Shown: one piece after another, positions 11,291-22,460 of the stretch | Layout of the letters: each line of letters starts with the position of its first letter | How positions within the stretch are numbered: the stretch's first letter is position 1 | Source: Ifrita kowaldi | Lineage: Eukaryota; Chordata; Aves; Passeriformes; Cinclosomatidae | Assembly (NCBI GenBank): GCA_013398055.1 | Contig: VZRS01010787.1 | Location: 680,639-744,638, forward strand | Direction of reading: 5' to 3' | DNA: 64,000 nt | The notes under the pieces: model-generated | What the model was told of the DNA's origin: nothing | The model's input: only the letters and a program-made list of their open reading frames with translations | The model's database searches: none | Position numbers and translations under genes: made by a program

Positions 11291-14200
11291 CTGGAGACAT
11301 CCAATAATTCACACAAGTGACAGAAGACCCAAAGCTCTGTCCCACCAGTGCTACCGTTCCGCTATCATGATCTGAATTTCCCTGTTCCTGATGGACTGAG
11401 GAGCTGCAAGGGAGCGGACCATTGCCTGTTCTCCAGGTCAGCCCTCCTGGAGATCTAAATCCCACCAAACCCAACTGCTGCTATCCTAAGAAAGAAGTAA
11501 AAGTGGCAAAGCAGAGACTCCTAAATAGGTATTATATTTAGATTGATTAAGATAGCTATTGTGTGTCAATTTATTTAAATATAAATGGATTATTTGGAAT
11601 GTGTTCATTGAAGACTAACAGCTCCTGAATGCAATACAGATACATGGCTAATTATAAAGTCAAGCAGCCATTATGAATGTTTCTAATGATCAATTTGTAT
11701 TCCAACAACATACAGTCATCAACTTTAAAGCTCCAACAGTCGCAGTAATTGGGAGAAGAGACTGTGCTCTATGCAGAAAGTAATCAGCCGACTAGTGCCT
11801 GCTGGAATAAGAGGTAAAAAGCTGGGTTTTCAGGGGCCCACACTAAGGCCTGAGAGCTGATAGTTGGATGGAGGCTGGAGAGGTTGTTTTTCTTGGTAGG
11901 CACAGCCCAGAGGAGGCTGACTGAAAAGATGACAGAAATGTTGCTGGAAGGGGGATACACACAAGGCTCTATAAGGCTGCAGACTGGGCATGCTGAGAGA
12001 CCTTAATACAATCCCAGAATGATAGAGAGGCAATAGGACAAGCAGCCCCTGTGTACACATAAAATTTACTCTATTAGATACACTTAAATGCAATGAATTT
12101 TTCATGGAAAACCAGATCAGTTATAACCTCCCTTCTGCATGTCAGTTGACGGAGAAGCAATACTTTAATACAGTGCACTTGCAATGCTGTGCATCCAGAG
12201 CATCATGTGGCTGCATCACTGCCAGGAGGAAAGTAAACATGCTTTTCTGAAGACATCGTCTCTGGAAGTAAATTTGGGCCAAATTAGATTTATTGAGCAC
12301 TGGCACACTTCAAGGCCTGTGGAGAGAAGAGCTTCTCCCACCAGGCCAAGGGGCTTGTCCCAAAGGCATCTTGCTGAGGTTTCAGGGCCACGGCTCACAC
12401 GTGGGTGTTGGGACTTTGGTGGAAATCGAGCACCCAAGCCCCTCCATGCACAGGGCCCCTCATCATGGCCTTAGACCTGACTTCTCATTGGGACCCTGTG
12501 AAGTGTGGTGGTAGGAAGAGCAGGAGGCAGGAGCTTTTGGGTGGGCTCAGCCTCTGTCCATCCCATTGTCAAAGAACCCAGATAGACCATTCACAGCAAA
12601 CTCCTCAGCACAGCCTTGGAGGGAGCTGCATCTGAGTGCTCAGAGCCAGGCTGGCAGTGGGGTGGGGCACAACACCACTAATGACTTCCCTTTGCCATCC
12701 CTCTCTTGCAGAAGGATGCACAGCTTTCCCTGAATCATGGAGAGGATGGGATTCTTTGCAGCAACTTTCTGGTGCAGTCTGGAAAAGTCTTGGGGCAGGT
12801 GTACATTTTGGATTTAGGCTTAGAGCTAGCTCCAACTGCTATTCTCACCTTGAGGTATAAAACAAGTGCTTCTCCCCCCAGATTCTATAATTCTCTGCAA
12901 AAGCAAAGGTGAGATGCAGTGCAGGATGGTGCCAGGCAATCACTGGAAGGAAAGGGAACAGGGAAAGGGAGGTGCCCTGTCCCTGTCCCTCTCCCTCCTG
13001 GCCCATTCTTCCCACCACTCCAATGGTCCAGGTCTCATGACCGAGGCTACCACAGGGAGATCAGCCCTGAAGGGCATCTCAGCAGAGGAACTGCTGGCCA
13101 GGAAAGACCTTGGAGTGAAATTTTGGGCTGTCTCTCCCAGTTATAATCAACAACATTGCAAAAGGAAAGAGACCAATGTGTTTTTCCTGGCAGAAACAGC
13201 TTCTGCCACAACCTGCTGGGCACTCACCATTCCCAAGATCACAGAAAAAAAAAATCACACCAGGGTTAATATATTTTTCCAGTCAAGACAAATGTTGTAT
13301 TTAATTACCTTCTTATCACTCACTAGACATTGGCAAATAAATTCAGGCCTAGGTTTCAAGCTCATCAGAAGTTTTCCACCAGAAAACACTGATTAGATGC
13401 AATATGCTCCATGGAGACATATTGATTCTGTCTGGTCTTTAAGTATGAACCATGTCTGGCTTTTTACATGTCCCTCTTCCCTATTTTTCTGGCTTCCCCA
13501 CTGCCTACTTTCTGAAGTGCACAGGGATGTGGCTCCTGGGATACACTCACAGCTCCCGAAATCCACAGCATCCCTCTGCCCGGGGTGCCTTTACCTGGAA
13601 CAGAGGAGCTCAGAGCAAGGGCTCAGTAAAGCAGTGCTGTCACTGGGAGATGAAAATGTGGAAAGGGTTGGTAACACCTCTGCAAAACAGAATTTGAGGC
13701 CTTGAAGAACACAGCTTCATTGTGGGCTTAGAACCAGTCCCATCATGAAAGAGGGGACATCATGGAGATCATGGGGCAAGAAGTCTGGAAAGAAGTTCAG
13801 CTGAGCACTTTTGGACTGTAGCACATCCTTGTCCCAAGAATCAGCTCCACCTCAACTCTCTCAATGCATCTTAGTCCAACGTGTTGTCAAAGCTTTCCAA
13901 AGGCTGTATGGTCTTTCCCAAGAAGTTCTCAGGACACTTTGCCAGCCTTTCTACCAGGATCCTTCTGGCACCCAGTGTCACACAGTTCAGTTCCCACTGT
14001 GCTCTCCCTCCCTGTGCACTGTGGCCAGGGAGGATGAACCCAGCACGGCCCCATCAGCGAGGGCAGCACAGCCCAGCATCCCCCAGCCCTCCTGCCTCGA
14101 GCCCCCAAACCATTGCCAGACCCAACTCACAGGGCGGGATGTCACGTTTGCCTTTGCTTTGTTTTGCCAGAGGGTGGAAGGAAACTGCAGTCAGACTCAC

Positions 14201-16249
14201 AGCTTCCCTCTACCCTTTGACCTTCAGCCAACACAGACTGTCAGATAGTCACCCAAATCTAGAAGGACAAGAGTATTACTCAGAGAAAAGCTTTATGGCA
14301 ATTGCTTGATGCTTCACCAATTCAGCAACTAAATCTCAACAAAAATATGTATCTGCCTTCTATTCTGAGACAGCGGCCCATCCTTCGGCATCCTTCGCTG
14401 CAGTGACAGCACAGCACTCAAAGTGCATTTTAGCCTTTAAGAAAATACACTCAGAGCTCAGAAAAACACTTCAAAGGTCCATGACTGGTTAAAACAGTGT
14501 TAACACCTGGCCAGTTGGTGTCTGATCTCTGCATCACGAAGAGGTGCAATTGCCATTGTCACCCCCTGCCTAAACCTCTCCTGCTTTGTTGTTTGGAATT
14601 GCGGGCAGTCCCCAGCAGCACCCCCAGCCCTGCCTGTGGACAGTCTAACACTGCATGTGTTAATAATGAGCTGCCATGGCCCATTCTCAGAATATGAGCT
14701 CACTGCAGAACACCAATCTCCTTCCCTTTTTTATTCCTTGGCAAGGCAGGAGGTTGTTCCTGCAGCTGTGCTGGAGCACCAGCCACCGGCTTAGGGCTGG
14801 CTTCCTGCTCAGGGACCTTTGGACAGAGGTGGAAGGGGCAGAGGGTCTCAAGAGCCAGTGCTGAGGAGCCGCTGTAGTATGAAAGCTGCAGTGATTCCCT
14901 CACTTAGGAAACATCAGAACAAATTGCCAAAAATGCAGCCCTACCAGGGACAGCCTGACTCTGTCTTGGACAGCAGGCACAGCATCTGACATCTGCAGTG
15001 TGTGACAGCTGCCCTGAGCCCCCTGCACAGCACAATTCCACATGCACAGCTCCTGGTGCAAGCAGAGCATTTTGAAACAGATGCGTTGTAAATTGATAAG
15101 TTGTCAAATAGTTCTGATGCTGTCTCCAGAGATAATATCGACTTACATTTACGCTTCAACCCATTTTTCAACTACAAATCTCTAGCCAGCTGACACCCCG
15201 TGCAGTGGCTGGGGGTCTGAGGAAGGTGCTGCACACCTTGTTCCACACACACAGAGCTTAGATTAGCCACAGCAAAAACCAAAACCTCTGGATGGTTATG
15301 GTCATTTGCCTTTATGGCACTTTCATCCTGCCATGGCCACGTCTCCAGTTTGCAGGGCTTTGGTTGGGCCTTGATTGCATGAGAAATGTTCAAGCTGGTC
15401 CCTCTTTGCTGTCCATATGATTGATTCATCTGTGACTCTAGTTTACTTGCATCTGCACTGGGGCAAATATTTTCCAGGCTCAGCAGTGCAATTGTGAAGT
15501 GTAAATTCATATCAGTTTTCCTTTTCTTGAAATTTCTGACAGTATTCCAAAGAAAAGAATGGATGATTTCACTACCATATTTATTTAAAGAAATTAATTA
15601 ACCTCATGGCAGGACTGTGAATCTCAGATGAGCCAGCATCTCATTTAAATGATAGGCGCAGCTTTTCTTAACTGCCCTGGTTATCTGGCAGAGTGATGGC
15701 AGCCACTGTGTGGTGATATTCACGTAGTGTGTGCCGAGGCTCTGGGAGAAGGCAGCATCACCTGGAGCTGCACCAGGGCTCGATTCTCACCACTAACGCC
15801 TCTCAGCACTGGTTATGAATGCTGATGATGACAGCAAAGTGGGAGCTGCGGCTCAGCTCATAATCATGCAGCTCAAAGCAGTTTGAATGCCTACAGAAAA
15901 AACACACTTTACAAAATCAGACACATTCATACTGGTGTCACTTTGCAAAGGATAAGCAGATACAGAGCACTTTTAGAGCAGAAGAACAGTGGCTCATCAG
16001 GTGTCAGAACAGCTTCCCAGCATCTGTGTGATTTGCACAAGCTCTGGAATAGCATGTCTTTGAATCCCTGTGTTAAACTGCACCAAAGGCTGCTCTGCCT
16101 GGCAGCACCAAAAGCACACCAAGCTCCTGTGTCTGAGGCAGGTTGAGCCTCAGCCAGTGCTCTCCATCCTTAGCTTCCCCAGAGGCGGCCCAGGCAGCCA
16201 GACAAGCACTTTCTGTAATTCAGGGGTTGCAGAGCTGATCACCTTCCAG
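11291..16249. other. intergenic sequence; two AT-rich enhancer-like stretches
   Basis: No gene recognised. The longest frame (12866-13396, plus, 176 codons) looks like chance: it crosses a CCCTGT microsatellite, has no domain, and overlaps other open frames. Two blocks look like conserved non-coding elements. The first, at about 11520-11790, has many homeodomain-like words (TGATCAATTTG, CTAATTATAAAG). The second, at about 15570-15890, has ATTTAAATGATAGGCGC and GAATGCTGATGATGACAGC. This is an impression from composition and motif density, not from alignment. Confidence 0.45.
12975..12995 (-). other. potential G-quadruplex (minus strand)
   Basis: The plus strand reads CCCTGTCCCTGTCCCTCTCCC. 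The minus strand therefore has four GGG runs with loops of only two or three bases, a textbook intramolecular quadruplex pattern built from a hexamer microsatellite. Confidence 0.7.
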
Positions 16250-16470
16250 GTTGAGAGTAGTTTGGGTTGGGAGGCATCACTGGAAGAAGTCACTGACCCA
16301 ACCCCTGCTCCCATCAGGACTCTCTTCAAAGGGTAATCAGGTTTCTCAGGGCCTCCTGCAAAGTATCTGAATATCGCCAGGATCCCAGTGTCTCTCTTCC
16401 TAGTGTTTGCTCATACCCATTTTGAAAATGTTTTTCCATTTGTCTGCTTGCAATTTCTTTTGCTGCTACT
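16250..16470 (-). mobile_element. CR1 LINE 3'-end fragment (old)
   Basis: Read on the plus strand, this gives the reverse complement of a CR1 tail: AGTTTGGGTTGGGAGGCATC, then 'gacccaacccctgctc', 'ggtttctcagggcctcctgc', 'gtatctgaatatcgccagga', and 'tagtgtttgctcataccca'. The order and spacing match CR1 3' consensus sequence known from birds, but with many substitutions, so the copy is old. Only non-coding 3' sequence and perhaps the last bases of the ORF2 region remain. The right boundary is approximate. Confidence 0.7.
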
Positions 16471-19400
16471 CATGCCTATTGTCTTTCTAGATGCACTCTT
16501 AACCTCCACAATATATTCTGCTATTGAAAGATTAAATGGTCTACCAGGAAAGTTTTTTAAATGATAGGAACTAGTCACATTTTTCAAAAAAGGTGAAATG
16601 TAGGACAGTGACAGAGGATTCATAGGATTTTTTGTGATTACCTTCTCCTGGTATGTGTGGCAAAGCAGCTTCCAGCAAAGCATTCCACACTGCAGCAAGT
16701 GTGGCTCAGGAGAGTCACACACCCCACGGAGCACACAGAGAGCCAGCCCATGAGGCAAGCACTGATTTCTGCTGTTGGGGCAACTCAGCATTACTTAACT
16801 GTTTACCTTCTTCCACTAAGTGGCCATCTTGAGTCTTTGGTGATTGCCACTAGAGAAGGAAAACTGAGTGGGATTCTTGTCCCATTTAGTCACCCCACTT
16901 GTGGGAGTCTCCCAAGCTGCCAGGGCTGTTGTATCTGTGGTAAGGCCATGCCAGGGTTCAGCCAGGATTCATTTCACCTCAGACTCTGCCCCAACTATCT
17001 GATCATCCCATGGGAAGAGGAGTCACCCCTATGCAAAATGCCTCAAAAATTCAAACAACTCCTAAAGAAAATGTGGTGTTGCAGTACTATTCTGTAGAAA
17101 TCTATCCACTCTCCTCACCCTCGTTGGAGTGCAGACTGCTTCCCTCAGAAGACAGCTTGGGCAGACAGGACTCCTGGCAGCACACTTACAGCTGCCTGTT
17201 TATTCAAGATACAAACTTCCTAGAAATAGGTTAATTACTTTCCTTTAATTACACATTCTCTTATTAAATGCCAATAATAAAAGGGAATGTCTTCCCTAGA
17301 GACAAGATTATGCCACCTTCATAATCTGGCTTTTCAGGACAGCAGATAAATGTCTCAGACATTTCAAAATACGAATTTGTCATTCATGAGAGCAATAAAT
17401 AATGCAAACAGGATGTGTGGTTACACTGACATTATCACCTCGTCATTGCACCCTGGGCATGAATGTGTGACACTATAACCTCAGGCTCTTTGATAAATTA
17501 TTGCCCATCACCATCCTGTCCAACACAAGGTGACAGATGAGCCCTGGAAGGAATTTATGGTTGCAGTTGCAGTACTTTGGGGCTGTAGTACAATTACTGG
17601 AGTTTTTGCTGAAGCAGAGAGTGATGCAGGAAACGAAGGGAAAGTCTGCATCCTCCTGGGAGGTAATGTGTAAAGAAATCTTAACGAGTATACCCTGTGG
17701 GGGATTTCCTATCCTGCAAGTATTTAAACTGCTAATTAATTCCTATTAAAACAAAGTCTTTTGTGTACATCAAAAAATGGTACCTGAGGCTCTGAGCCTG
17801 CAGTGGGATCTCGCAGGATTTTGCACCAGCCTTGCTTGAGAGGGTGAAGCACTGGAGAATCGTTCAGTGGACTCCTTTTTGGGGTAGGAGCACTGTGCTC
17901 ATGTCCGTGGCTCAAGATCATTCCCAAGCATGATACAACGACCAGAAAACCAGAGAGCACAAAAGCAACCACCCTCTAGGCACAAATAAATTATGTATGC
18001 CTATGCTCAACCCTTATTTTGCGTGTGCAGCAATACATGTTTCGAGATGAGCCGCCACAGCTACACATAAAACCTTTGCTTTTAACATCATACTTCCTTG
18101 AAAGTGGGGGAAAAGTTAGAGATAACCCACACTCTCAGATCATTCATGAAAAACCAAAGGCTGACAAAGGAGCCTCAGAGGCCAGACTGGTCTGGGTAAA
18201 ACAGGACCAGGCTGTGAAAGAGAAGGTACCAGTATCCTGCTGGTGATGTGATGCTTGTTTTGTGGAGAGGTTCCTCTTCCCATCCCTCCTCTCCTTGGGA
18301 GGACATCATTAGTTTCATACCTGCACAACTGTTTGCATGCATAATATTTATTTTTTAACTTTTTCTCATTTACTGCCCCGTAAAAGGCACTGACTGACAA
18401 TGAGATTGTCTTTTACTTGTCAAGGCTGGCCAGACCCTGAGTTGGGCCGGCTGGTTTGTTGCTGCAGATGCTGGGTAATGTTAAATGGCACAAAGACTCC
18501 AGCAGTTCCATCAGAGACATGGGAGCTGGGACATCTCACCAGCCATGCCAGGGAAGGGACTTGGTAAAGGACTGGTATTCCTGCCCTCATGAGCAAGGCA
18601 ACGGGCAGCAGCTCTGCTAAGCACTGCAGCCAGTGCCGTCAATGGGACTCGGCAGCCAAGGTAGGATGGAAAATCTCAGTGGGCAGAGACAGACACACAG
18701 ATGCTGCAAGTCACAGCAGAGCCCCATGGGGGTCAGGTGGCTGTTGGGACCCTGGAGTAAGACCGGTGCCCCCAAATGCCACGTCCAGCATGGCAGCTGA
18801 TGCTGATCCAGGCAAAAAAGGTGGTTCACGAGCTTGGCCACCTTTTTCACTGCCCAGCCCCGGGTGGCCAAGCCCTCACCCCACACCTCTTCACCAATAG
18901 GCAAAAGTAATGAGCCATTCACTGTTCCCGTGTTAATCGCACCCTTGTTCGACTCAATCCAACCTAACACTGCCCTCTTGTGCTGCAACACATAAGGGGC
19001 CTTTGTTGGGAGGTGACTGGCTCATTTTTTAATTGGAGGGAGGGGCTATCTATGAAACCAGTTTTACCCAGTTGTTTGTAAAGCAGTGCCAGTTTTATCC
19101 CAAGAGGCCAGATCATCTCCATCTCTTGTCATTCTAAAAGCATGGGTGTCCTGCACAGCCTAGGCTACCCATCCACTCACTCCAGGGAGATTAAAATGAT
19201 GGGTAAAAGTAATAAAATCAGAGGGAAAATAACAATATAACCACAACTCAAGGCATCTAAACAATGGAAAAGAGAAAAAATAGAAAACTGCACAGTTAGG
19301 AAAGCACTTTGCCTCACACAGGCTGCGTAAAAATTCTTAAAGCACTGGTTAATGGCAGAAACCAGCATTTAATTAATACTCAGTTAAAATTTTGTCCTGT

Positions 19401-22099
19401 AGAGTCACGTAACCCAAGCATATAAAAAATCCATCATGATTAATGTTGTACCTAGAAAGAGCTACAGCCAGCTCAGTAGTCACGGGCAATAGCATGTGTG
19501 GAGGTCTCCCTCCACACAGTGTCCAGCAGACTTTAGGGAGGGAATTCTCAAGATACACATTTAGTTGTTTATTATCACAGGAGGCTTGATGGGTAGCACA
19601 GTATTTCTGCTGGGGGTAAAGATCTCAGTAGTACTGCCACACCTTTGAGATGAAATGCCATCCATGAAGTCATCCACTGCTTCACCCTCCTGAAGGATTG
19701 TGGTACCCCACGACACCCACTGTCCTTCTTCCTGGTCTCGGAACAGAGCTGGAATTGATGGGACAACCCATGGAGAGAGGCTGCAGGAATGCAGAGGCAC
19801 CAGATTGTGCACTGTCTCTCTATCTGCACTGCAGGATCTCTCCCTGTGCTTTTACAGCTCCTTTCAAGTGGCTGCAAATATCACCTGTGTCTTCTGCAAA
19901 AGGGACATAGATCAGGTATGATTTTACTTCAGTATTTATTAGACCTGCCTTGGACAGCACTTGGTACCTGACAGAAATGGCCACTTTAAAAACTTATTTT
20001 CAGAAATCCATGTATGCTCTGCAGTAGCCAGCACTGGAGCAGAAAGACATTAGAAACTCACTGGAGGAGGAAGGAATGATGCTCACAGAGGAGAAAGAAA
20101 ACCTGATAATGTTACAAGGAAGGAGCTTTTATGACACAACACTGATTCATTCCTGGGTATTGCTATTTAATGGATTACTTACATAAGCAGAAGGGAAAAA
20201 ACCAGAGAGAAAATAAAGTAGGTGCCAAGATACAGACATGGACATCCTGCATCATTTCCTAATTGATTTTAGAACAGTCTGTCCCTCTCCAGCTGCACAC
20301 TCAGGCGTGGGGTTGACTCTGGGTTGTCACGACATAAGCTCTAATGTGCTCACCTGCCTTACAGGGCAAGGCTGCCCTTGTGGACCTGCATGAGCATTTT
20401 CTTAAGTTGAGACCTTTGTCCCTGGGTCCTTTGTAGAAGGGGGATAAACATTCATTCACAAGAGGAAAGGACTGTAAGAGCACTTCTATCGATGGCCTAT
20501 GAAATATGTAATCACTGAAGTTTATGCTGGCTGAAACAGGATGAAGCTCATTTGCTGCAGTACAAAGCTGCAGCAGGAGGAAAAAGCACCTTCTAAATTG
20601 GATTTAAAATCCAGCTCTTTGCTCCCCTCTTGCTGTGATAGCAGAGCTGACAGTGGATGACCACACCATTGAGGCAGATCACTTTTGCTGTTTGCCCCCA
20701 AGTTTGTGAGACCTGCTCACAGATTTTTGGCTGGCAGGAAGTGGAGGGCAGTCTTCCCTGGCATCTCCCAAATTAAATATTGAAAATGCTTATGTTAAGG
20801 AGAGACGTGGCTGAGGATTTGGGAAGGTCTTCAGGCATTATTAAGATGCACTAAGTGGTTTGCTGGCAATTATCTACTATTGTCACAGACTCAGGCAGGA
20901 TCTGGTATGTCAGAAACTTCTGCATGCATTTTTCTAAATAAAACCTAGAGAAGAAAAGATGACACAAGTTTTTTGACCAGGAAACTTGACATTTCAGAGT
21001 TGGCATCTCCTGCTAAGTATTAGTAATAAAACTTCCCAGGAAAAGACCGACAAACTATTTTGTGAAGCTTTTACTGGGCAGAGTTTAAGGTGTCCTAGCG
21101 TGAACTGATTTAAAACTTCTGCATTTTTCCTTTTCTGACACACAGGAGCAGGAATTTCTTCCAGAGTTACCAGAACCCTTATTATACCAGCAGGATTGAT
21201 TCTTCTGATAAACCAGTTAAAGCAAAACATAGCGTTGGATGAGAACAGAGCAGAGTGACCTGTCTGCCTGAGATTTAGTCCCAATAAAGCTGATGACATA
21301 TTGAAGGGCTGTTGAAGCCCTGACTAGTACTGTATTTTCTTTTCCAGTGGAGGGTGATTTGATATCACAAGCTGCACTGTGGGGGTTTGTGGACCCTCAG
21401 CTGACGGAAAGAGTTTTTCAACAGCAATGCCCTGCAATGTTTCCCATTACCTGCTGCTGACTTCAGCTTGTGAGAACTCTGAAGAATTTGTTCACAAGAG
21501 TAGCATTCTTCTGGTCAGGACTGGAGTCTGTAATGTATTTTTCCTGAGGCTACACCTTAAGGCACTCTAGAAATGGTAGGGAATGAGGACACTTACTTAT
21601 TAAGTATGGTAGGATTTTTTTATTCAAGGAAGTTTTAAAAAAAACTCCTCCCCAAAACTAACCTGTGCTTTACTGCCTATACCAAGTGCTTGCATTTTTC
21701 CCAAGGCACTCTTGGCCTCACAGTGGGGACTGTGAGAAAACACTGAGAAGGCAGGGCAAGGGGCAAAAATTGTTATTATTGCCCAGAGTGGATTTACTCT
21801 GGAAATAAGAAATATGTTTATAAACATCCTGGGCTGGAGCTTCTTTCTGCTTTGCAAGGAAATCACTATATTAAAGATGGATTCATTTAAAAAAGGGTTT
21901 ATGGTGTGCTTGCCGCTGGCAGCAGGGGATAGGTCTTGCTGAGCCCTGAGGCCACCAGTGGCCGCAAAAGTCGTTCTGCCTCCCAAAATTGTGAACGTTG
22001 GAGGATTTCTCTCAGTCAAAAGCTGCCAGGAACTAGGGCTCTGGCTGGCCTTGAGCTGCTGGATTCTACCTGTCCACTGCTCCCAAGACACTAGGGTGG
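16471..22099. other. intergenic sequence without recognised gene
   Basis: All open frames are short and none resembles a known protein. At about 17230-17520 there is an AT-rich stretch with TTAATTACTTTCC, CTTTAATTACACATTC and AATAATGCAAACAGG. It reads like a conserved non-coding element, but I cannot test this. Between 19581 and 19915 an acceptor-like TATTATCACAG and a donor-like CAG|GTATGA frame a 335-base stretch; this could be an exon of a non-coding transcript or chance. Confidence 0.45.
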
Positions 22100-22460
22100 A
22101 AAGGTTTCTTTCTGTGGAAAAGAGCCATTGTTGACAGCTAGGTGCTGGGCTGGAAATGGGCTAGGGTAAAGGTTAGGGTTAGGGTTGAGAGTGTTAAAGA
22201 GCTTACAGCTCCAGGGACACTGGGGCTGGAAAAGGCATGCCAAGGTGATCCTAGCCAGGCTCCAACATTGCTGCACCTACATCCTTCTGAACCTTTACCA
22301 CCCATTGTGATGGGGTTAGGGTTACGGTTGGCGGCAGGTGTAGCGGTAGGGGTACCGTTTAGGGTTGTGGTTAGGTTAATTTGTAAGGGTAATGCACAGC
22401 TTTCCTTCCTGTGGAAAAGAGCCGTCATTGGCAGCGAGGTTCCTGGGGCCTAAAATGGAC
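22100..22460. repeat. degenerate interstitial telomere-like repeat with duplicated flanks
   Basis: Two clusters of TTAGGG-related words lie here. One is at 22161-22187 (CTAGGG, then GGTTAGGGTTAGGGTTG). The other is at 22313-22378 (GGGGTTAGGGTTACGGTTGG, GCGGTAGGGGTACCG, TTTAGGGTTGTGGTTAGGTT). A flanking segment is also duplicated at a 297-base offset: GTGGAAAAGAGCCATTGTTG at 22114 and GTGGAAAAGAGCCGTCATTG at 22411, with related sequence on either side. The whole looks like two units of a roughly 300-base repeat that contains telomere-like sequence. No perfect telomere array remains. Confidence 0.7.

Noticed and set aside
12866..13396. 176-codon plus-strand open frame
   Set aside because: No similarity that I recognise. 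It crosses a CCCTGT microsatellite (LSLSLSLL), other frames are open in the same stretch, and no exon boundaries fit it.
19581..19915. possible exon between acceptor-like and donor-like sites
   Set aside because: No frame is recognised and the splice words alone are common; without transcripts it is only chance-level evidence.
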